Shown here in pieces: positions 30,975 through 39,573 of a stretch of 41,700 nt of DNA. The notes under the pieces were generated by a model that was given only the letters and a program-made list of their open reading frames with translations, did no database searches and was not told the origin of the DNA. Position numbers and translations under genes: made by a program. Source of the stretch: an uncultured Clostridia bacterium (GTDB taxonomy: Bacteria > Bacillota > Clostridia > Christensenellales > Aristaeellaceae); contig CAKUCW010000023.1 in assembly GCA_934643825.1 (NCBI GenBank), positions 1 through 41,700 on the forward strand, in the 5' to 3' direction. The stretch's first letter is position 1. The number at the start of each line of letters is the position of its first letter.

Positions 30975-31003
30975 AGTATAACACGGTTGGTTTGGAATGG
31001 CAA
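30975..31003 (-). promoter_or_regulatory. sigma-A promoter of the dehydrogenase gene
   Basis: On the minus strand, TTGCCA (complement of 30998-31003), 17 bases, TATACT (complement of 30975-30980). The -35 begins 4 bases after the nadE stop codon. Confidence 0.75.
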
Positions 31004-31006
31004 GGT

Positions 31007-32926
31007 TTATGGCATGTTTCTTTCGAGCTGCTCCACTTCGCTCAGCCAGAGCGTCATCTGTGCGTCCGAGGGCATGCGCCAATCGCCGCGAGGGGAAAGG
31101 CTGACGGAACCGACCTTCGGACCGTCAGGCATGGCGGAACGCTTGAATTGCTGGGTGAAGAATCTGCGGACGAATGTGCGCAGAGCGGAAAGGATCGACG
31201 CGTCGTTATATTGCCCGTCAAAAGCGGTCTTTGCCAGCGGGAAGAGCTTGAGCGGGGAAGCGCCGCTGTCCATCATGTGATAGAGGAAGAAATCGTGCAG
31301 AGCATATGCGCCGAGCGTGTCTTCCGTCCGCTGGGTCAGTTCGCCTTCTTTGGAAGGAATCAGTTCGGGAGAAATGGGCGTATCGAGAATATCCTCGACA
31401 ATCGGCATGATTTCTCCGCCGAGCTTGCCGCCTGCATAGCGGACAAGGTGCCGGATGAGCGTTTTCGGAACGGATGCGCTCATGTTGTACATGCTCATCT
31501 GATCGCCGTTATAGGTACACCAGCCGAGCGCCAGCTCGCTCAGGTCGCCCGTGCCGAGCGCCAGACCGCCGATTTTATTGGCATAATCCATGATGATCTG
31601 CGTGCGTTCACGCGCCTGGGAGTTCTCGTAGGTGATGTCGTGTACATCGGGATCCTGACCGATATCGGAAAAATGCTGGGCGACGGCGGGTCCGATGGGG
31701 ATGGTCAGCGTTTTGCAGCCGATCAGCTCCATCAGCTTGAGCGCGTTTTGCAGCGTGCGGCTTCCCGTGCCCATGCCCGGCATGGTGATGCCGACAAGCC
31801 CCTCCATCGGATAGCCTGCACGGGAGAAGGCATATGCCGCGGCAAGCAGCGTCAATGTCGAATCCAAGCCGCCGCTGACGCCCAGAACGGCGCGTTTTGT
31901 GCCGACGCGCTCCATGCGGGTCAACAGGGATGTCGTCTGAATGAGCAAGATTTCTTCTGTACGCGCATCGCATTCCGCCCCGGCGGGAACAAAGGGGAGC
32001 GGGCTGACGAAGCGCAGAAGGCGCTCGTCGTGCGCTTCGGGCAGGTCAAACGGAACGTTATGTACGGATTCGGGGGCGCAGTCGGCAAAGGTGCGGCTCT
32101 GGCGGCGCTTGAAACGCAGGCGCTCGACATCGAGATCGGCGACAGCGAACGAGTTTTCGCGCTTGAAGCGCTCGTTTTCGGCAAGCATGCGCCCGTTTTC
32201 GTATACGCCTGCGTAGCCTGAAAAGACGAGGTCGGTCGTCGATTCGCCATAGCCTGCGCCTGCGTAGACATAGCCGCACAGGCAGCGTGCACTCTGCTGG
32301 CTGATCAGCTCGCAGCGGTAGCGATGCTTGGTGACCAGCTCGTTGGACGCGGAAGGGTTGGCGATGAGCAGTGCGCCGCCCATGCAGAGGGACGCGGACG
32401 GCGGTGCGGGAACCCACAGATCCTCGCAGATTTCAATGCCGAACGAGAAACGACCGCAGTCAAATACGAGGTTCTGCCCGACGGGGACGCTCTGTCCGCA
32501 GAGGACGACCGTATCGGGCGCGGAATGACCCGGCTCGAACCAGCGGCGCTCATAGAATTCGCTGCTGTTGGGCAGATGCTCCTTCGGAACGACGCCGAGA
32601 ATGCGTCCGCCGCAGACGGCAACGGCGCAGTTATACAGCCGTCCGCCGATTTCAAGCGGAAGCCCGACGACAAACGTGGCACGAACAGGCGTGGCAAGAA
32701 GCATATGAAGCGCCTGCCTGCACCCGTCAAGCAGCGGCGGATGAATCAGCAAATCGCCGCAGGTATAGCCGCACAGGCAAAGCTCCGGAAAAACGCAGAG
32801 ATCGGCGTGCTGTTCGTCGGCGGCTTGCAGCATATGAGAAATTTCCCGCGCATTATCCACGGGGGACGCAAGGTGAACGCGAGGCACGGCAGACATCGTG
32901 CGAATCATACCGAAAACAGTGGACAT
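31007..32926 (-). CDS. nadE: NAD(+) synthetase, glutamine-hydrolysing
   Basis: A 639-residue two-domain NadE. N-terminal nitrilase-fold glutaminase with the Glu-Lys-Cys triad: Glu48 in FPELCLCGY, Lys115 in VPKEHLPN and Cys167 in GIEICEDLW. C-terminal NAD synthetase with PP-loop SGGLDST near 351-357 and conserved GTGDLSELALGWCTYNGD and YNMSASVPKTL. It converts nicotinate adenine dinucleotide to NAD with ATP and glutamine-derived ammonia passed through an internal tunnel. Length is typical of the long form. Start ATG with AAAGGAG upstream. The sirtuin encoded nearby consumes NAD, but no direct link is implied. Confidence 0.95.
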   Translation of the reverse strand: MSTVFGMIRTMSAVPRVHLASPVDNAREISHMLQAADEQHADLCVFPELCLCGYTCGDLLIHPPLLDGCRQALHMLLATPVRATFVVGLPLEIGGRLYNCAVAVCGGRILGVVPKEHLPNSSEFYERRWFEPGHSAPDTVVLCGQSVPVGQNLVFDCGRFSFGIEICEDLWVPAPPSASLCMGGALLIANPSASNELVTKHRYRCELISQQSARCLCGYVYAGAGYGESTTDLVFSGYAGVYENGRMLAENERFKRENSFAVADLDVERLRFKRRQSRTFADCAPESVHNVPFDLPEAHDERLLRFVSPLPFVPAGAECDARTEEILLIQTTSLLTRMERVGTKRAVLGVSGGLDSTLTLLAAAYAFSRAGYPMEGLVGITMPGMGTGSRTLQNALKLMELIGCKTLTIPIGPAVAQHFSDIGQDPDVHDITYENSQARERTQIIMDYANKIGGLALGTGDLSELALGWCTYNGDQMSMYNMSASVPKTLIRHLVRYAGGKLGGEIMPIVEDILDTPISPELIPSKEGELTQRTEDTLGAYALHDFFLYHMMDSGASPLKLFPLAKTAFDGQYNDASILSALRTFVRRFFTQQFKRSAMPDGPKVGSVSLSPRGDWRMPSDAQMTLWLSEVEQLERNMP

Positions 32927-32971
32927 CTAAATAACTCCTTTCGGGAAAGGGAATGAGCTTATTTCTCCATC

Positions 32972-33000
32972 ATGATAGCAAAATTATGCAAAAAAAGCAA
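32972..33000 (-). promoter_or_regulatory. sigma-A promoter of nadE
   Basis: On the minus strand, TTGCTT (complement of 32995-33000), 17 bases, TATCAT (complement of 32972-32977), about 45 bases upstream of the start. Confidence 0.7.
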
Positions 33001-33089
33001 TAAAGTAATCATGAGGAGAAAAAGCGTGAAGGGTTGCCTTGCCCGTGCGAGTTTGTTCAATTTACGCGCTGACTGAGCGCGAAAATAGA

Positions 33090-33118
33090 TTCATATGCGC
33101 TTTAAACTATGCTATAAT
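33090..33118 (+). promoter_or_regulatory. promoter of the membrane protein-recO-sirtuin unit
   Basis: TTCATA (33090-33095), 17 bases, TATAAT (33113-33118) with an extended TGC just upstream. Confidence 0.7.
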
Positions 33119-33145
33119 ATGGACAGAACAGGAGGGATACCGGAG

Positions 33146-33964
33146 ATGAAAAAATCGGACTATATTGAAAAAAAGAAGAATGATCCGCCATATACCAACA
33201 AGGCGACGCTGACGGTTTATCTGGTTCTGCGTGCGCTGGTCATCTTTGTATTGGTGCGTGCCGCTCTGCGCCGCGATTTTGAGAGCGTGTTTTTTTGCGG
33301 CATGACGCTGGTGCTGATGATTTTGCCGAGCTTTTTTGCCAGAAAGCTCAATGTCGAACTGCCCAGCACGCTGGAAATCATCATTCTGCTGTTTATTTTC
33401 GCGGCTGAAATACTGGGCGAGCTGAACAGCTTTTACATCCGCGTGCCGAACTGGGACACGATGCTCCACACAATCAACGGTTTCCTATGCGCCGCTATCG
33501 GATTTGCGCTGGTCGATTTGCTGAATGAAAGCGAGCGGTTCTCTTTTAAGCTGTCGCCTGCCTATCTGGCTGTTGCGGCGTTCTGCTTCTCGATGACCGT
33601 CGGCGTGCTGTGGGAGTTCTTTGAGTATACCGGCGACTGCGTGATGGGCTGGGATATGCAGAAGGACACCATCGTCAATAGCATCCATACCGTCGAACTG
33701 GATACGACCCGAAGCAACAAGGTTGTGACCATCGACGACATTGCGGATGTCATCATCGTCCATTCCGACGGCTCGCAGGAGGCACTGGGCTTGGGCGGCT
33801 ATCTGGATATCGGAATCCACGACACGATGAAGGATCTGCTGGTCAATTTCATCGGCGCGATCATCTTCTCGTTCATCGGTTACTTCTATGTCAAAGAAAA
33901 GGATGAAGGCGGTTTTGCCGCGCAGTTTATCCCGCGGGTGAAGCGGGAGGACGGCGAAAAATAA
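33146..33964 (+). CDS. multi-spanning membrane protein, DUF2238/YjdF-like
   Basis: A 272-residue protein with about six hydrophobic helices. Conserved-looking intramembrane or loop residues, PNWDTMLHTINGFL near 112-125 and GVLWEFFEYTGDCVMG near 168-183, resemble the WD..H and WE..E pattern of the YjdF/DUF2238 family, whose function is unknown. Between helices five and six is a soluble segment with VTIDDIADVIIVHSDG. ATG 33146 is supported by GGAGGG 9 bases upstream and by the promoter at 33090-33118. It is 36 bases upstream of recO and probably cotranscribed with it. Confidence 0.75.
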   Translation: MKKSDYIEKKKNDPPYTNKATLTVYLVLRALVIFVLVRAALRRDFESVFFCGMTLVLMILPSFFARKLNVELPSTLEIIILLFIFAAEILGELNSFYIRVPNWDTMLHTINGFLCAAIGFALVDLLNESERFSFKLSPAYLAVAAFCFSMTVGVLWEFFEYTGDCVMGWDMQKDTIVNSIHTVELDTTRSNKVVTIDDIADVIIVHSDGSQEALGLGGYLDIGIHDTMKDLLVNFIGAIIFSFIGYFYVKEKDEGGFAAQFIPRVKREDGEK

Positions 33965-34000
33965 CTGTTCGGCGTTTATTTAAAGGAGGGGGAGCGCGTT

Positions 34001-34744
34001 ATGCCGCAGATTACGACAAACGCCATGGTCGTTCGGCGTGTGGATTACAGAGAAAACGACCGGATTCTCACGCTGTTCTCCCCGACGCTGGGCAGGATCG
34101 ACGCGCTTTGCCGCGGATGCCGCCGGCAGAAAAGCCCGCTGATGGCGGCAAGTGAGCTGTTTTGCTCCGGAGAATATGTGCTGTTTCAGGCGAAGGACAG
34201 AACGACGGTCGTTTCCTGCCAAATCACGGACAGCTATTACCCGCTTCGGTCGGATTTTGAGCGTCTGGCGCATGGCATGTATGCGCTGGAGCTTTGTTCT
34301 GCGGCGATTCAGCCTGCGCAGGAGAATGAACGGCTGTTCCTGCTGCTGGTGCGTTCGCTGGCGTATCTGTGTTACAGCGAGGTGGAGCCGCGGCGCGTGA
34401 CGGCGGTTTTTCTGATGGGCATGACCTCTCTGCTTGGATTCCGACCGCAGGTCGGTCGATGCGCACAGTGCGGAAAGACCATCGCATGGGAGGGCTTGCC
34501 GGAGGACACGCCGATTGCTTATTTCGGCGCGGAGGCGGGCGGCGTGCTTTGCGAGCATTGCGGCGCGGGCGGACACGTTCGGTTGACTGTGCGCGATGTG
34601 CTGTATTTGCAGGCAATCATGCGGCGCGGGCTGGATACGCTTCAGGAGGAAGCAAGCTGCCCGGACGGGTTGTTTGCCGCGCTGCGAATGATGGCGGAGG
34701 ACAGACTTGGCGTTCCGATCCGATCCGGAAAGATGTTATCATAG
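34001..34744 (+). CDS. recO: DNA repair protein RecO
   Basis: A 247-residue RecO: N-terminal OB-fold (MVVRRVDYRENDRILTLFSPTLGRIDALCRG, the usual RecO opening), a helical middle, and a four-cysteine zinc motif CAQC...CEHC (about residues 154-189). It anneals SSB-coated single strands and helps load RecA with RecR in gap repair. The start follows AAAGGAGG. It lies between the membrane protein and the sirtuin; the era/recO order found in many Firmicutes is not seen here. Confidence 0.92.
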   Translation: MPQITTNAMVVRRVDYRENDRILTLFSPTLGRIDALCRGCRRQKSPLMAASELFCSGEYVLFQAKDRTTVVSCQITDSYYPLRSDFERLAHGMYALELCSAAIQPAQENERLFLLLVRSLAYLCYSEVEPRRVTAVFLMGMTSLLGFRPQVGRCAQCGKTIAWEGLPEDTPIAYFGAEAGGVLCEHCGAGGHVRLTVRDVLYLQAIMRRGLDTLQEEASCPDGLFAALRMMAEDRLGVPIRSGKMLS

Positions 34745-34827
34745 GGAAGATTGAAGGTTACACGCTTGGTTTTGAAATCGGATTTTCTGACGGGGCTTAG
34801 GATAAAGCCCTGAGAAAGGACGCTCTT

Positions 34828-35550
34828 ATGGATGAACAGAAGATGCTGAAACTTCAAACATGGGTGAAGGAGGCAAAGCGCATCGTCTTTTTCGGCGGCG
34901 CGGGTGTGTCAACGGAAAGCGGCATTCCGGATTTTCGCGGCGAGGACGGGCTTTATCGCCAGCGCTATGCCTATCCGCCCGAAACCATCATTTCCCATTC
35001 GTTTTATCTCCGTCATCCCGATGTGTTCTTTGACTTTTATCGCCATCGCATGCTCTATCCGAACGCAAAGCCCAATATTGTCCATATGAAGCTCGCTCAG
35101 TGGGAGAAAGAGGGCAAGCTGCTCGCCGTCGTCACGCAGAATATAGACGGTCTGCATCAGATGGCGGGGAGCAGGAATGTTTATGAGCTTCACGGAAGCG
35201 TCCATCGCAATACCTGCCAGCGGTGCGGCGCAAGGTATACGCTGGAGGAGATGCTGACGCTGGGCGATGTGCCGGTATGCCCCAAATGCGGCGGACGGGT
35301 GAAGCCGGATGTCGTGCTGTATGAAGAGGGGCTTGACCCGCTGACGGTCAGCGGCGCACTGGATGCGATTCGCCGTGCGGATCTGCTCATCGTCGCCGGA
35401 ACATCGCTTACGGTTTATCCTGCCGCCAGCTTCCTGAATGAATATCCCGGAAATCGGATGGTTCTCATCAACAAAACGGAAACGCCGCGGGATGATATCG
35501 CTGACCTTGCCCTGCATGAAAAGCTGGGCGACGTGTTTGCCAGACTCTAA
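34828..35550 (+). CDS. SIR2-family NAD-dependent protein deacylase (sirtuin)
   Basis: A 240-residue sirtuin. The NAD site GGAGVSTESGIPDFRG is at residues 23-38, TQNIDGLH at 103-110, catalytic His122 in ELHGS, and four zinc cysteines 130, 133, 151 and 154. It removes acyl groups from lysines with NAD consumption, releasing nicotinamide and O-acyl-ADP-ribose. CobB is the E. coli name for this family and should not be confused with the cobalamin gene of the same name. Ribosome binding site AGAAAGGA. It is the last gene before a family R repeat that begins 4 bases after its stop. Confidence 0.93.
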   Translation: MDEQKMLKLQTWVKEAKRIVFFGGAGVSTESGIPDFRGEDGLYRQRYAYPPETIISHSFYLRHPDVFFDFYRHRMLYPNAKPNIVHMKLAQWEKEGKLLAVVTQNIDGLHQMAGSRNVYELHGSVHRNTCQRCGARYTLEEMLTLGDVPVCPKCGGRVKPDVVLYEEGLDPLTVSGALDAIRRADLLIVAGTSLTVYPAASFLNEYPGNRMVLINKTETPRDDIADLALHEKLGDVFARL

Positions 35551-35554
35551 AATA

Positions 35555-35641
35555 GCGGGCTGAGCCCGCCTTCACCTCCGCCGAAGTTCGCCGTGCATCA
35601 GAGTCTTGTTCACACGGGCGATTTTGCGCAATTTCCTATAC
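35555..35641 (+). repeat. repeat family R, intact copy (87 bp)
   Basis: Begins with the self-complementary GCGGGCTGAGCCCGC (35555-35569) four bases after the sirtuin stop and ends GCAATTTCCTATACG. It is the best match, in opposite orientation, to 10737-10822. On the minus strand its hairpin is followed by TATTTT. No open frame. Confidence 0.85.
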
Positions 35642-35661
35642 GCAAAAAAATGTGAAATTTT

Positions 35662-35711
35662 GCCCTTCCTGCGCTCGTCTTATAGATAGAGCGGGGAAGG
35701 GCTTTTCTTTT
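35662..35711 (+). terminator. intrinsic terminator after the sirtuin gene and repeat
   Basis: An 8-bp outer stem (35662-35669 with 35695-35702) and 5-bp inner stem (35672-35676 with 35689-35693) are followed by TTTTCTTTT. It probably ends the membrane protein-recO-sirtuin transcript. Confidence 0.8.
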
Positions 35712-35738
35712 CCGGCAATCGTACAGGGAGGATTGAGT

Positions 35739-36602
35739 ATGAAAAAGAGAATCGGGTTTGTTTTACTGGCATTGTGCTTATGCCTGTGCAAGGTCGGCGC
35801 TTATGCGGACGCTGCGCCAAGATGGGCGGAAGCATATACGACACCGGAGCTGGGGACGGCGGTCACGTTTTTTAGCACCCGCCTGACGGATGCGCCCGCA
35901 GATGACGCGAAAACACTGATGCGGTATGAAGGCAACATCCGCGTGGAAGTGCTGGAGCTGCACGGAGACTATGTCTACGTCCGTGTCGGGGACGAGGACG
36001 AGGGAAACCTGACCGGCTATATGAAAGCTAATGAGCTGGGATATGGCGAGGATGCTGCGCGTGCGGCAGGCGAGCGGCGGTTCATTCTTGAAGCCGCCGA
36101 AGATGTGACGGTCTATGCACAGATGGACGATCTTGCGCCGCAGATAGGCGATGCCGACTTGCGCTGGTCGGATGTGTTGGGCGTGAATGATGAGTGGCTT
36201 CATATCCGCACGGGAGATTTTCCGCCAAAGACAGGCTTTGTCAAAAGGCAGGTGGATTTTAAGCTGATTCAGAACGATGTGTCTGAAACCAGCAGCGTTC
36301 AGCCTAAGGAAGATGAATTGAGCATCGAAGACGCTGTCGAAGAAGCGAAAAAGCAGCTGGTGAACGGTGACTTTTTTACCAATGGAACGGGTGATCTTGT
36401 GGAGCAGGCGCTTCTGGACGCGTGTACGCCTTACGTTGACTGCACATATACCCTTCATTCCAAACCGGAACGGCTTTTATATTCGGTGGATTTCGTTTCG
36501 ACGGAGGATATGCGAGCCGCGGGCATCCCTGAAATATATGCGTATATCATTCTGATTGTGGAAAAGGGTCAGGTCGTCGATGTGTGGCTCGGAAACGGCT
36601 AA
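35739..36602 (+). CDS. exported SH3-like protein, paralogue 1
   Basis: A 287-residue secreted protein with a signal peptide (MKKRIGFVLLALCLCLCKVGAYA). The mature part has two SH3-like beta domains: DAKTLMRYEGNIRVEVLEL..YVYVRVGD..GYMKANELGYGED (about 55-105) and a second around 120-180 (EDVTVYAQMDD...WLHIRTG..TGFVKRQ). The C-terminus (SIEDAVEEAKKQL onwards) is shared with the next gene. SH3-like domains outside the cell often bind murein, but function is not shown. Start ATG 35739 with GGGAGGA. Followed 13 bases later by its paralogue. Confidence 0.75.
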   Translation: MKKRIGFVLLALCLCLCKVGAYADAAPRWAEAYTTPELGTAVTFFSTRLTDAPADDAKTLMRYEGNIRVEVLELHGDYVYVRVGDEDEGNLTGYMKANELGYGEDAARAAGERRFILEAAEDVTVYAQMDDLAPQIGDADLRWSDVLGVNDEWLHIRTGDFPPKTGFVKRQVDFKLIQNDVSETSSVQPKEDELSIEDAVEEAKKQLVNGDFFTNGTGDLVEQALLDACTPYVDCTYTLHSKPERLLYSVDFVSTEDMRAAGIPEIYAYIILIVEKGQVVDVWLGNG

Positions 36603-36615
36603 TGGGGGAAAGAAC

Positions 36616-37518
36616 ATGAAAAAAAGACTGTGCGGCATTGCCGCTTTGCTTTGTATGGCGATGGCGATGCAAGGCGCATCGGCTGTGGTGCTCAATCAAG
36701 AAGGAAATAACCCCTCCGGATATCGGTACGATGTGACGCAATGCACCAAACCCGAGGTCGGTTTTGCGGCGACGCGGCAGGAAACGAAGCTCTATTCCGA
36801 ACCGAAGTCGGATGCGGAAGTGTTGATGACGTATTATCCCAATGTGCGTGTTGAGGTGCTGGAAACGGGCGATGCGTTTGTCCGCGTCCGCATAGGCGAA
36901 GAGGGTTCGGGATGCATGGAAGGGTATATGTCTGCGGAGAACCTGGCATACGGGGAAGAGGGCGTTCGGGCGGTATTGGGCAGAATCGTTGAATACAGCT
37001 CGCCGAACGCGGTGATTCTGTATGCGGAGAGAAATACGAAATCGAGAATCATTCGAAGCGGCATGGATTTGATGTCGGCGAACGCGCTGGGATACAGCGA
37101 CGATTGGCTTCATGTCCGCTGGAGGGACGCCAAGGGGCTGGTTACGGTTTCGGGCTTTGTTGACGGCGGACAGTGGGAAGGGCTGATGCGCAATGATCCG
37201 GTGGACTATTGCCTGACCGAACCGATGGAGAGTGAGCTTTCCTACGAGGAAGCGTGGAAGGAAGCGGTGCGCATCCTGATTGAAAACGACACACAGGTCA
37301 ACGGAAAAGAGGAAACGGTTACACGCGAGAATCTGGAACGCTGCAAAGTCGTCGTTGAATGCTATTACTATGCGTCCGCGGCCCGCCCGCTCCAATACCA
37401 GCTTTCTTTCATATCGAGTGATGAGATGATCCGTTCGGGTTATTCGGATTATTATGCGTTCATCAATCTGGAAGTGGAAGGGGAAGAGGTCGTGGCGATT
37501 AACTTTGGAAATGGCTGA
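36616..37518 (+). CDS. exported SH3-like protein, paralogue 2
   Basis: A 300-residue secreted protein, signal peptide MKKRLCGIAALLCMAMAMQG. It is collinear with the preceding protein: VLMTYYPNVRVEVLETGDAFVRVRIGE..GYMSAENLAYGEEGVRAV corresponds to the first SH3-like domain, the WLHVRWRDAKG..SGFVDGGQ region to the second, and both end in (Y/F)xIxLxVE(K/G)xxVVxxxxGNG. Identity looks modest, so the duplication is old. ATG 36616 has GGGGGAAAG upstream; an ATG at 36556 lies inside the first gene. A joint role on the cell surface is likely but undefined. Confidence 0.75.
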   Translation: MKKRLCGIAALLCMAMAMQGASAVVLNQEGNNPSGYRYDVTQCTKPEVGFAATRQETKLYSEPKSDAEVLMTYYPNVRVEVLETGDAFVRVRIGEEGSGCMEGYMSAENLAYGEEGVRAVLGRIVEYSSPNAVILYAERNTKSRIIRSGMDLMSANALGYSDDWLHVRWRDAKGLVTVSGFVDGGQWEGLMRNDPVDYCLTEPMESELSYEEAWKEAVRILIENDTQVNGKEETVTRENLERCKVVVECYYYASAARPLQYQLSFISSDEMIRSGYSDYYAFINLEVEGEEVVAINFGNG

Positions 37519-37566
37519 AAGCGCGACTGTGGACGTGAAAGCGGATCAGATCGATCTTTAAAACCC

Positions 37567-37630
37567 GTGCAAGCCCTGTGTTTTGCGGATTCGCCCAATG
37601 GCGTGTTTGAGCAGAACACAGGGCTTGCAC
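37567..37630. other. 16-bp perfect inverted repeat with 32-base spacer
   Basis: GTGCAAGCCCTGTGTT (37567-37582) is exactly complementary to 37615-37630. It lies between the SH3-like pair and the iscR promoter. No T-run follows on the plus strand. It may form a terminator-like or structured 3' end of the upstream transcript, or be a remnant of an inserted element. Confidence 0.6.
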
Positions 37631-37725
37631 ATTCGCCGAAGTCGGAAAAATCATTCAATTTTGCTTGTGCAGATGGTGCGTTTGTACGAAAAAACGGAGG
37701 AGAACAAAAAATCCCTCAAATCCTA

Positions 37726-37754
37726 TTGACGAAGTATGATATGAGTGCTATACT
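37726..37754 (+). promoter_or_regulatory. sigma-A promoter of the iscR-nifS-iscU unit
   Basis: TTGACG (37726-37731), 17 bases, TATACT (37749-37754). It is a candidate for autoregulation by the Rrf2 protein encoded next, although I cannot define the operator. Confidence 0.75.
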
Positions 37755-37789
37755 GGCAACGCTGAGTGAAGAAACGGAGGAATGTGCGC

Positions 37790-38233
37790 ATGATGATTTC
37801 CACAAAGGGACGGTATGCCCTGCGTATTATGGTCGATGTTGCGCAGCATGACGGCGAAATGCCGGTCAGCGTGCGGGAGATCGCGCAGAGGCAGGATATT
37901 TCCGGGAAATATATGGAGCAGATCATCAGCGTGCTGACTCGCGGCGGACTTTTGCGCAGCATTCGCGGTGCCCAGGGTGGCTATCATCTGGCGAGAAAGC
38001 CGGAGGAGATCACCGTAGGGATGATCTTACGCGCAACGGAGGGCGATCTTGCGCCTGCCGAATGCGTGGCGCAGGGAGGTCAGGCTTGCATGCGCAGCGG
38101 CGTCTGCCCGTCGCATGCGGTGTTCACAAAGGTATACAGCGCCATTAACAACGTGATTGACGGTGTTACGCTTTGCGATTTGATTCCCGAAGGCGAGAGT
38201 ATCCAGCCTGTACATACGGGAAGTTGTTTATAA
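37790..38233 (+). CDS. iscR: Rrf2-family Fe-S cluster-sensing regulator (IscR-like)
   Basis: A 147-residue Rrf2 protein: winged helix (MMISTKGRYALRIMVDVA, VSVREIAQRQDISGKYMEQIISVL, LRSIRGAQGGYHLAR) and three cysteines at 92, 100 and 106, the positions that bind a [2Fe-2S] cluster in IscR. It heads an operon with a cysteine desulfurase and IscU, the usual arrangement for feedback control of Fe-S assembly. ATG 37790 (or 37793) is preceded by GGAGG; the frame also offers an ATG at 37766 without one. CymR is a related family member, but it lacks these cysteines. Confidence 0.92.
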   Translation: MMISTKGRYALRIMVDVAQHDGEMPVSVREIAQRQDISGKYMEQIISVLTRGGLLRSIRGAQGGYHLARKPEEITVGMILRATEGDLAPAECVAQGGQACMRSGVCPSHAVFTKVYSAINNVIDGVTLCDLIPEGESIQPVHTGSCL

Positions 38234-38266
38234 GCTGTCGTATCAAAAAGCAAGGGAGAGTTTTTT

Positions 38267-39439
38267 GTGATTTATATGGATAATGCCGCGACAACGCGGC
38301 TCAGCAGCGAAGCTTTTGAAGCCATGCGTCCTTTCATGATGGAACAGTATGCCAATCCTGCGGGAACATATAGCTTCACAAACAAGAGCAACGAAGCGAT
38401 GGAGAACGCCCGTGCGCAGGTTGCCGCTGTGATTGGCGCGAAGAGCGCGGAAATCTTTTTTACCAGCGGCGGCACGGAGAGCGACAACTGGGCGCTCAAG
38501 GGCGCGATGAAGGCGAACGAGAAGAAGGGGCGTCACCTGATTATCTCGGCGATCGAGCATCACGCCATTTTGCACAGCGCGAAGGCGCTGGAGCGCGAGG
38601 GCTTTGAGGTGACCGTTCTGCCGGTCGATGCGGATGGCGTTGTCGCGCCGGAATCCGTTGAAGCGGCGATTCGCCCGGATACCGTGCTGGTTTCCATCAT
38701 GGCGGCGAACAACGAGATCGGAACCATCGAGCCGCTGGAGGCAATCGGTGAGATTGCCCATAGCCACGGCGTGATTTTCCATACGGACGCGGTTCAGGCG
38801 TTCGGTCACATCCCGCTGGATGTGGAGAAGATGCACATTGACATGCTGTCTGTCAGCGCACACAAGTTCCACGGCCCGAAGGGTGTCGGTTTCCTGTATG
38901 TCCGCAAGGGCGTGAAGCTGCTTCCGTATATGGATGGCGGCGCACAGGAGCATAACCACCGCGCAGGCACGAGCAACGTGCCGGGCATCGTCGGAATGGG
39001 CGAAGCAGCGCGGCTGGCGCATGAAAACATGGAGCGCAGCATGGCGAAGGTGAGCGCCGTCCGGGATCATCTGATTGAGCGCATTGAGGCGGAAATTCCG
39101 TATGCGAAGCTCAACGGACACAGGACGAACCGCCTGCCGGGCAATGTGAATTTCTGCTTCCGGTTTATCGAAGGCGAAAGCATGCTGATGCTGCTCGATG
39201 CGGCGGGCATCTGCGCGTCCAGCGGTTCGGCATGCACGAGCGGTTCGCTCGATCCGTCGCATGTTCTGCTGGCGATTGGTTTGCCGCATGAGATTGCGCA
39301 TGGTTCCCTGCGCCTGTCCCTCAGCGAGGAGACGACGATGCAGGATGCGGATTTTGTGGTCGATCAGCTCAAGGAGATCATCCCGCGCCTGCGCAGCATG
39401 TCTCCGCTGTACGCGGACTTTGCCGCGAAGAATAAGTAA
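38267..39439 (+). CDS. iscS: cysteine desulfurase (NifS/IscS)
   Basis: A 390-residue PLP enzyme releasing sulfur from cysteine as a persulfide. Features: YMDNAATT start, SGGTESDNWAL, His99, PLP lysine Lys200 in SVSAHKFHGPKG, and the catalytic Cys323 in SSGSACTSGSLDPSHVL, on the long flexible loop typical of NifS/IscS group I enzymes. The start is GTG with AAGGGAG upstream. It follows iscR by 33 bases and precedes iscU, its scaffold partner. Confidence 0.95.
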   Translation: MIYMDNAATTRLSSEAFEAMRPFMMEQYANPAGTYSFTNKSNEAMENARAQVAAVIGAKSAEIFFTSGGTESDNWALKGAMKANEKKGRHLIISAIEHHAILHSAKALEREGFEVTVLPVDADGVVAPESVEAAIRPDTVLVSIMAANNEIGTIEPLEAIGEIAHSHGVIFHTDAVQAFGHIPLDVEKMHIDMLSVSAHKFHGPKGVGFLYVRKGVKLLPYMDGGAQEHNHRAGTSNVPGIVGMGEAARLAHENMERSMAKVSAVRDHLIERIEAEIPYAKLNGHRTNRLPGNVNFCFRFIEGESMLMLLDAAGICASSGSACTSGSLDPSHVLLAIGLPHEIAHGSLRLSLSEETTMQDADFVVDQLKEIIPRLRSMSPLYADFAAKNK

Positions 39440-39573
39440 GCAGCGCATGCGTCTGACCGGAAAGCGGCATAACGGTTCCGCGATTCCGGCGGGTGCCTGC
39501 GATTAGGATTTAAATCGGGTTTTATACCGAGCTGTTCAGAAAAAGAGAAAAGCGTTAAAGGAGTTCTGTCATT

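Noticed and set aside
30938..32221. 427-codon open frame on the plus strand
   Set aside because: Antisense to nadE, which has all catalytic residues in order.
37567..37851. 94-codon open frame covering the iscR promoter
   Set aside because: It spans the 16-bp inverted repeat and the promoter, lacks a ribosome binding site and has no protein-like features.
38243..39448. 401-codon open frame on the minus strand
   Set aside because: Antisense to the cysteine desulfurase; no recognisable protein features.
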